A stretch of 11,087 nt of DNA, taken from contig DCDB01000148.1 in the NCBI GenBank assembly GCA_002316215.1, positions 1-11,087 on the forward strand, written 5' to 3'. The DNA comes from Lachnospiraceae bacterium UBA1066 (lineage in GTDB: Bacteria; Bacillota; Clostridia; Lachnospirales; Lachnospiraceae). Within the stretch, counting starts at the first letter, position 1. The number at the start of each line of letters is the position of its first letter. Under the pieces are notes generated by a model. It was not told the DNA's origin, did not search any database, and was given only the letters and a program-made list of their open reading frames with translations. Made by a program: the position numbers and the translations under genes. Positions 6,178 through 11,087 of the stretch are shown here, one piece after another.

Positions 6178-8060
6178 GGCGTTCCTCCCTGTACCGGGGA
6201 ATTGTCCGGCAGTCCGGATTTATTCTGTACCGGGAAATTACCCTTCTCTTCGGAATCAGGAGGCAGGCCGCTGCCGTCGTCCGCCTTTTCCATCGGAATC
6301 GTCACGCACGCCGTCGTTCCCTCGCCCGGGCTGCTTTCGTAGGCTATGCCGTATTCTTCCCCGTAATAAAGATGCAGGCGGCGCTGGACATTGTAGATAC
6401 CGACTCCGTTCTTTGATCGGTTTACCTTATGGTGTTCAAAAATATGCAGCAGCGTATCTTCATCCATTCCCACGCCGTCGTCGCGGATAATAATCTTTGC
6501 GCAATCACCGTCCCTGAAAGCATGGACGGTAAGATTTCCCTTTGAACCTTTTTCCTTCAGGCCGTGGTTGATGGCATTCTCTATAATCGGCTGCAGGACC
6601 ATTTTAACAATCATGACATTTCCTACATCACTTTCCATCTTCACTTCATAATCAAGCTTATCCTGAAAACGGTACTTCTGGATCAGAAGATAGCTCCTGC
6701 AGTAGTCGATTTCCTGGCTCAGCATGATTTCTTCATCTTCCACATTGATTCCCTGGCGGAACAGGCGGGAAAGAGCCGCTGTCATCTGCACAACCTCTTC
6801 ATTTTTTCCGGCTTCTGCCATCCAGATGATAGAATCCAGTGTATTATAGAGAAAATGCGGATTGATCTGGGACTGGAGAGCGCGCAGTTCACTCTTCCGC
6901 TTCTCTTCCAGTTCCTTCTTATTTTCAGCTACCAGCTCGTCAATTCTTGCTGTCATGCTGTTGAAACCTTCTGACAGCTGACTCACCTCATTGCTTCCGG
7001 CAACCGGAACCATAGCCTTCTTAAACTCACCTTTTTCGGCCTGCTTCATAGACTTAAGGAGATTAAAAATCGGCATGGTAATTCCTCTGGAAATATAATC
7101 AGCCGCGAAAAACGCCAGCAGCAGGATGCCGATGGCGAGGCCTATATAAAGTAACAGCGTCTGCTCATCATATTTTGTAAGCTCAGAAGTATAAGATACG
7201 CCGACCGTCGTCCATCCGGTCTGAGAGGATGAAGATTTCGTATAAAGCCTCATGTCATTGCCGGTACCGATCATCATGCTGCTGCTCCCGGAATTCAGCA
7301 CATCGTCCGTATGCTCACTCTTCAGGCCGCCGTAAATAAGCTGCTGCTGAGGATGATAGATCAGGTTTCCTGAACTGTCGATGATATAGACGTAGCCTTT
7401 ATTTCCGATTTGATTGTTGTTACAGAGATTGCTGATGACCGAATAGTTAAGATCGATAAAGAAAATTCCGTGAATTTCATTCGTGCTCTTGTCAATAAGC
7501 GGCCGGCTCAGGGTAATCACCCACTGATAGGAACCGGAAATCGCATTCTGTACATGGGAATTGGAGATTGTGATACCGTCCGGGTTATTCATCGTGTTCT
7601 GAAACCATTCCTGCCTGGAAAGCTGCTTATAGCTGATCAGGTCATCCTGCCCGCTGTTAACAACACCCACATTCCTGTCTGACACGGCTGCAATATTTGA
7701 AATATCAGCGCGGGAATCCAAAACTGCCTGGAACTGGGTTACCAGGCGGGTATACTCTTTTGCCTTTGTCGCTCCATTTTCAGATGCATTAAAAAGCAGA
7801 CCCTGCACATCCGAACTTTTAGAAACGATATCGGAAATATTTTTCATGTTGGATATGTAGGAATCAATATCAAAGTTAACCTGAGCCGTGATATTGTCCG
7901 AGTATGCCATCGCGTTGTCAATTGCCGTCGAAGAAGTATAATTCAGGGATATTGCGGCAAACCCGGCCATGGCAGCAATTACCAGGATCATAATGAAGAC
8001 TATGATCGCCGAACTGATGCTTTTAAATTTATTTATCATATTGAACTGCCGCTTCTTCAT
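6174..8060 (-). CDS. Sensor histidine kinase, YesM-type (Cache-like sensor, HAMP, His_kinase, HATPase)
   Basis: A 628-residue membrane sensor that phosphorylates the neighbouring response regulator. Transmembrane helix 1 is about 17-39, an extracellular Cache-like domain about 40-298, helix 2 about 300-320 and HAMP about 321-374. A short charged coil (about 375-392) leads to the His_kinase motif QSQINPHFLYNTLDSI at 396-411, with phosphorylated H402. The N-box QPIIENAINHG is at 490-500, the G1 box DDGVGM at 527-532 and the G2 box GVGIYNVQRRL at 552-562. Residues 591-628 are a Gly/Pro/Ser-rich tail beyond the ATPase domain with a small duplication (NFPVQ, NSPVQ). The start overlaps the regulator stop (ATGA, 8057-8060). 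A GGGA lies 8 bases upstream, so translation is probably coupled. The extracellular domain may bind ligand directly or dock the sugar-binding protein encoded next. Confidence 0.94.
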   Translation of the reverse strand: MKKRQFNMINKFKSISSAIIVFIMILVIAAMAGFAAISLNYTSSTAIDNAMAYSDNITAQVNFDIDSYISNMKNISDIVSKSSDVQGLLFNASENGATKAKEYTRLVTQFQAVLDSRADISNIAAVSDRNVGVVNSGQDDLISYKQLSRQEWFQNTMNNPDGITISNSHVQNAISGSYQWVITLSRPLIDKSTNEIHGIFFIDLNYSVISNLCNNNQIGNKGYVYIIDSSGNLIYHPQQQLIYGGLKSEHTDDVLNSGSSSMMIGTGNDMRLYTKSSSSQTGWTTVGVSYTSELTKYDEQTLLLYIGLAIGILLLAFFAADYISRGITMPIFNLLKSMKQAEKGEFKKAMVPVAGSNEVSQLSEGFNSMTARIDELVAENKKELEEKRKSELRALQSQINPHFLYNTLDSIIWMAEAGKNEEVVQMTAALSRLFRQGINVEDEEIMLSQEIDYCRSYLLIQKYRFQDKLDYEVKMESDVGNVMIVKMVLQPIIENAINHGLKEKGSKGNLTVHAFRDGDCAKIIIRDDGVGMDEDTLLHIFEHHKVNRSKNGVGIYNVQRRLHLYYGEEYGIAYESSPGEGTTACVTIPMEKADDGSGLPPDSEEKGNFPVQNKSGLPDNSPVQGGTP

Positions 8061-9682
8061 ACCTTATTCCCGCGTGTATAATCCGACGGTGATTTTCCTG
8101 TTGCCTTTTTAAACACAATACTGAAATAATGCGGATCAAGATATCCGACACGTTCCGAAATCTCATAGTTGCGCAGGTTCGTCGATGTAAGCAGCTCTTT
8201 TGCCTTTTCCACACGGATGCCCGTAAGCTTCTCCATAAAGGTCATCCCCGTGTATTCCTTAAAAAGCGAGCTGAAGTGGCTGGCACTGATCCCCAGATAG
8301 GAGCAGAGATCATTTAAGGAGAGTCCCGGCTCCTCATAGTGCTCGTTCAGGTAATCTGTCGCAAGGACGGCCTGTAGTTCGCCGTTCGTGGAAATAAGGC
8401 TGCGCAGCTTCTGAACGCATTCATAAGCATAAGAACGCAGCTGCGTCAGAGCTTCCTTAAGGTCCCGGCTTTTTGCAATCTGATCCAGCTGATCGTCATT
8501 TCCCTCAGTATTCCGCTCGCGGCCCGTGCCTTGCGCAAGCTTCAGCGTATCCGAAACGGTATGGTAAACCTTTTCCAGATAAAGACGGCAGCGGTTCTCG
8601 CTGATTTTCTTTTCCGCCATTTTCTTTTCGATTTCTTCAAATGCCACAGCGATCTTTTCATGGCTGAACGTTTTGATGGAGACCGAAAGGGCGGCAAGCT
8701 GCGGCGTAAGATCCAGTTCCCTGTCCAATCCGGCGGCTTCCCGGTCATAGTCAATAAAATATCCCGGACCCAGGACATACCGGTAATTCCTGCACACATC
8801 CGCACTTGTAAAAGACCGGTTGAGGCTGCGGACCGAATGCACCGTTTCTCCAAGACCTATAGAAACATCAAAATGCATGACATTTCCAACCGTTTCCTTG
8901 CATTTCCGGCACAGCTCCGCCGCTTTTTCTGAAAATCCTGCATTTTTCCTGCTCCCGAGCAGAAGAAGCGCCTGACGTTCCTCATTCGTAAACGCAATTC
9001 CGCTCTGTTCATTTTCCAGGATTTCAGAACAGATATTCGCGACGGCAAATGAAAACAGGGCATCGTTCGTCCTGTCCCCCGTCCCTTTCCCATGTTTGCT
9101 GTCATCTTCAATTGTAAGGACTGCAATCCGGTATTGCAGAAATTCAAACGTAAGTCCGGCCTTCCTTAGTTCCGTAAGAATGCCTTCCGCTTCGTCCGTA
9201 CCTTTTACCAGCGCCGCAAGGTTTTTTGAAATGATGGCAGACTTGTTTTTGGTATAGGCAGAGTATGCTTCCGTCAGTTTGTCCAGACGGGCGTGCTCCT
9301 TCTCCATTGCGTCCAGCTTTCCATGCACTTTGATAAGGACATCGGTCAGTTCCTTTGCCGTCACCGGTTTCAGGATATATTCCATAACGCGGTATTGTAT
9401 GGCTTTCTGGGCATATTCAAACTCGGAAAAGCCCGAAAAAATCACAATGGCCGTATCGGGGTATTTTGTAAAAAGGTATTTGGAAAGTTCCATGCCGTCG
9501 ACATACGGCATGTTAATATCCGTGAGGACCAGATCGACCGGCTGCCTGTCGATAAATTCTATGGCCTGTCTGCCGTCTTCACAGTCGCCGACCATCTCAA
9601 AGCCCAGATCATTCCATTTAATTTTATCCCGGATAACGTTCCGGACAAGCGGCTCGTCATCCACAAGAAGTACTGTATACAT
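8057..9682 (-). CDS. AraC-family response regulator, YesN-type (REC, central domain, HTH)
   Basis: A 541-residue cytoplasmic transcription regulator. Receiver domain about 1-120: acidic pair D8/D9, phosphorylated D55 in LTDINMP, S83 in IFSG and K105 in LKP. The central region, about 180-312, contains VSIGLGETVHSVRSL (273-287), which resembles the catalytically dead GGDEF_2-type domain common in this regulator family. No GGDEF catalytic motif is present, so no cyclic-di-GMP synthesis is expected. The AraC DNA-binding domain is about 440-541, with helix-turn-helix units near 454-479 and 505-530. The ATG is preceded by GAGG (9691-9694) 8 bases upstream. First gene of the sensory cassette and translationally coupled to the kinase. 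Likely targets are the transporter promoter near 5117-5144 and its own promoter (inference). Confidence 0.95.
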   Translation of the reverse strand: MYTVLLVDDEPLVRNVIRDKIKWNDLGFEMVGDCEDGRQAIEFIDRQPVDLVLTDINMPYVDGMELSKYLFTKYPDTAIVIFSGFSEFEYAQKAIQYRVMEYILKPVTAKELTDVLIKVHGKLDAMEKEHARLDKLTEAYSAYTKNKSAIISKNLAALVKGTDEAEGILTELRKAGLTFEFLQYRIAVLTIEDDSKHGKGTGDRTNDALFSFAVANICSEILENEQSGIAFTNEERQALLLLGSRKNAGFSEKAAELCRKCKETVGNVMHFDVSIGLGETVHSVRSLNRSFTSADVCRNYRYVLGPGYFIDYDREAAGLDRELDLTPQLAALSVSIKTFSHEKIAVAFEEIEKKMAEKKISENRCRLYLEKVYHTVSDTLKLAQGTGRERNTEGNDDQLDQIAKSRDLKEALTQLRSYAYECVQKLRSLISTNGELQAVLATDYLNEHYEEPGLSLNDLCSYLGISASHFSSLFKEYTGMTFMEKLTGIRVEKAKELLTSTNLRNYEISERVGYLDPHYFSIVFKKATGKSPSDYTRGNKV

Positions 9683-9694
9683 AATATTTACCTC

Positions 9695-9723
9695 AAAAAG
9701 TCCCGGCTGTATCAGCCAGGACT
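9695..9723 (-). terminator. Terminator-like hairpin downstream of the reductase, overlapping the regulator promoter
   Basis: On the minus strand AGTCCTGGCTG (9723-9713) pairs with CAGCCGGGACT (9709-9699): 11 bp including one T-G wobble, with a 3-base loop ATA. Together with the last stem base a run of five T residues follows (9699-9695). It would end read-through transcripts from the reductase gene 13 bases before the response-regulator start codon. The T-run is short, so termination may be partial. The outer stem arm begins two bases after the -10 element of the next promoter. Confidence 0.68.
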
Positions 9724-9724
9724 A

Positions 9725-9733
9725 ATTATATCA
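9725..9733 (-). promoter_or_regulatory. Extended -10 promoter of the sensory cassette
   Basis: TGATATAAT (9733-9725) matches the extended -10 consensus TGnTATAAT perfectly. No -35 of good quality is seen at the standard 16-18 base spacing; TTGACG is present but only 13 bases from the -10. An extended -10 can work without a -35. Transcription would start near 9717-9719, giving a leader of about 36 bases and beginning inside the left arm of the downstream hairpin. Confidence 0.62.
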
Positions 9734-9831
9734 CAGATCACCGCGTCAATAAAATGCATCATTAATTACATTCGCCTTTGCAAAACCTTTTTATACAGCT
9801 TTTCCCGCCGGCTTTCATGCACTTCTTCCTG

Positions 9832-9843
9832 CAGATGCATCTG
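9832..9843. repeat. 12-bp perfect palindrome after the reductase gene
   Basis: CAGATGCATCTG is a perfect palindrome 16 bases downstream of the reductase stop codon. It has no loop and no T-run, so it is not a terminator. It could be a protein-binding site or chance. The rest of the 9683-9859 gap holds the hairpin and promoter described separately and two doubtful short reading frames. Confidence 0.4.
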
Positions 9844-9859
9844 TACGTAATTCCGGCGT

Positions 9860-10867
9860 TTACTTTACGATGGAACCTTCTTCATCCCAAAGGTCATGCC
9901 AATCCTTCGCTCCGTGCCACAGGAATACCTGGCCTTTGACAAGGCGGTTCCCGCATTCCAGACCGGAAATCCTTTCCATTTCTTCATCCGTCAGCGGATC
10001 CTCCGTAAAGGCCCGTAGGTTGCTCATGTATTCATTTTCATGAACAGAGAACGGAATCGGAATCTGGCCGTTTTTCTGCGCCCACTTAAGAGCGATGATC
10101 GCCGGATGGACACTGTGCGCTTTGGCGATTTCCTGCATCACCGGCGTCTTAAGATCCGCGACGTCTTCAGCGCACATATCGCGTTCCGGTCTCTGCGGCG
10201 AACCTAACGGCATAAAACCGACAGGCTGGATCTCGGCTTTCACAAGATAATCAAACAATTCCTTCTGCCGGAAGCAGACATGGCATTCAAGCTCACAGGC
10301 GGCAGGCTTTACGGAAAGCTTCGGAAGCACCGCCTCAAGCTTCGGGATCGTCATATTGGAAATGCCGATGTTCCGGACAAGCCCTTCTTTCTTAAGATCA
10401 GCAATCTGCTCATAGGTATCCACGAATTCATCTGCGGAAAACGGCCTGGAATCCGGATTGCGCGAATCCGCATCACAGAAAGGCGCATGGTAATTCGGGA
10501 ACGGCCAGTGGATATAGTACATATCGACATAGTCGCATTTTAGATCGCTGATACTTTTCGTGCAGGCCTCGCGGACCTTCCTGTGCATGTCGTTCCAGAC
10601 CTTTGTCATAATGAAAAGATCCTTCCTCGCAACGACGCCTTCATCAAATGCCTTCCGGAAGACTTCTCCGATTTCATCTTCATTTCCGTAGCATGCGGCA
10701 CAGTCGAACATGCGGTAGCCGCCTCTTAAAGCTCCGCCGACGGCCGCTGAAACCTGTTCGGATGTAAAACGGTCCGATCCGAACGTGCCCATCCCGACGC
10801 ATGGAATTTCTTCACCTGTATACAGCTTCTTTTTTGGAACCGCTGCCGGATCAATAAATTCTGACAT
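9860..10867 (-). CDS. Aldo/keto reductase
   Basis: A 335-residue cytoplasmic oxidoreductase of the aldo/keto reductase superfamily, a TIM barrel that reduces aldehydes or ketones (including sugars) with a nicotinamide cofactor. The catalytic tetrad is complete: D55 and Y60 in FDCAACYGNE, K89 in MTKVWN and H120 in YIHWPF. The family signature GISN is at 168-171. Length is normal for the family. In the cofactor loop the usual IPKSxxxxR pattern reads IPFSVHENE (271-279): the lysine is replaced by F273 and the arginine by E279, which suggests NADH in place of NADPH (inference). The start has AAGGAGG (10875-10881) 7 bases upstream. It lies upstream of the sensory cassette but is separated from it by a hairpin and a promoter, so it may be its own transcript. 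Substrate unknown. Confidence 0.93.
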   Translation of the reverse strand: MSEFIDPAAVPKKKLYTGEEIPCVGMGTFGSDRFTSEQVSAAVGGALRGGYRMFDCAACYGNEDEIGEVFRKAFDEGVVARKDLFIMTKVWNDMHRKVREACTKSISDLKCDYVDMYYIHWPFPNYHAPFCDADSRNPDSRPFSADEFVDTYEQIADLKKEGLVRNIGISNMTIPKLEAVLPKLSVKPAACELECHVCFRQKELFDYLVKAEIQPVGFMPLGSPQRPERDMCAEDVADLKTPVMQEIAKAHSVHPAIIALKWAQKNGQIPIPFSVHENEYMSNLRAFTEDPLTDEEMERISGLECGNRLVKGQVFLWHGAKDWHDLWDEEGSIVK

Positions 10868-10909
10868 TTCTCTTCCTCCTTGTTTTATTTTTCTTATATG
10901 ATTTTCCTT

Positions 10910-10937
10910 TTAATACATTTTTGTTTTTATGTCACAA
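10910..10937 (-). promoter_or_regulatory. Weak candidate promoter of the aldo/keto reductase gene
   Basis: TTGTGA (10937-10932, 4/6 of TTGACA) and TATTAA (10915-10910, 4/6 of TATAAT) are 16 bases apart and would give a leader of about 36 bases. A second -10-like hexamer, TATAAG (10898-10893, 5/6), has no -35 partner. The region is A-rich, so chance matches are likely. Confidence 0.3.
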
Positions 10938-10955
10938 TTCCACGTTTATTATTTA

Positions 10956-11087
10956 CGTTTTCTGCTTACTGTTTTCCTGTTCTGTTTCCGGTTCGCGCTT
11001 TTCCTGCTTCTGTTTTTCCGTTTCCCGTTTCCCGTTTTTCGTTTCCCGTTTCCGTTTTCCGTTTCCCGATTGCCGTTTTCCGATTGC
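10956..11087. repeat. T-poor degenerate repeat tract of CGGGAAA/CGGAAAA units
   Basis: Read on the minus strand, the window edge is rich in A and G and almost free of T, with many units such as CGGGAAAC and CGGAAAAC at about 6-9 base spacing (densest at about 11013-11087). All three minus-strand frames remain open simply because T is rare. One frame from the edge ends in TAA at 10955-10953 and would encode a 44-residue Lys/Arg/Glu-rich tail (ending ENSKQKT). It could be the end of an upstream gene with a charged low-complexity C-terminus, or non-coding repeat. I cannot decide. Confidence 0.5.

Noticed and set aside
9762..9818. Short minus-strand frame for an 18-residue, three-cysteine peptide (MKAGGKSCIKRFCKGECN) with an AGGAA 7 bases upstream
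   Set aside because: Very short, no conservation evidence, and an overlapping frame (start 9840, stop 9766) is equally open. Chance is the simpler explanation.

Overview
The window is 11,087 bases with every recognisable protein gene on the minus strand, so it reads biologically from right to left. Strong AGGAGG-type ribosome binding sites, a lipobox solute-binding lipoprotein, a YesM/YesN-type two-component pair and an intermediate GC content point to a Gram-positive Bacillota, probably a gut-type clostridium (Lachnospiraceae-like). That placement is inference from style and gene families; there is no rRNA or other phylogenetic marker in the window.

Layout in transcription order: (1) a T-poor, repetitive edge region (10956-11087) of unclear nature; (2) an aldo/keto reductase (9860-10867); (3) a 177-bp intergenic region whose end holds a terminator-like hairpin fused to an extended -10 promoter; (4) a sensory cassette of three translationally coupled genes with ATGA overlaps: AraC-type response regulator (8057-9682), Cache-HAMP histidine kinase (6174-8060) and an extracytoplasmic sugar-binding protein without a lipobox (5188-6177); (5) a 135-bp junction (5053-5187) with a 14-bp inverted repeat, a T-run and a perfect TATAAT inside the loop; (6) a CUT2-family sugar ABC transporter: permease 1 (4066-5037), double ATPase (2521-4017), permease 2 (1515-2507) and, after a 97-bp gap with a hairpin, the solute-binding lipoprotein (158-1417); (7) a strong intrinsic terminator (101-129); (8) two copies of a 33-bp repeat at the left edge.

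How the genes probably work together: the sensory binding protein and kinase detect a sugar outside the cell, the response regulator is phosphorylated and activates the adjacent transporter operon (and perhaps its own operon), the lipoprotein captures the sugar, the two-permease/one-ATPase complex imports it, and the reductase may act on the sugar or a related aldehyde or ketone. A binding protein paired with a sensor kinase is known from the XylFII-LytS/YesN xylose system of Clostridium beijerinckii. Two different permeases with one double ATPase recall the galactofuranose (YtfQRT-YjfF), fructose (FruEKFG) and AI-2 (LsrACDB) importers. The substrate cannot be read from the sequence.

The most unusual observation is regulatory. 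At two operon junctions a terminator-like hairpin is arranged around a -10 element so that transcripts arriving from upstream would carry the whole hairpin, while transcripts started locally would lose one arm and escape termination. A third, weaker junction (upstream of the lipoprotein) has similar geometry without a T-run.
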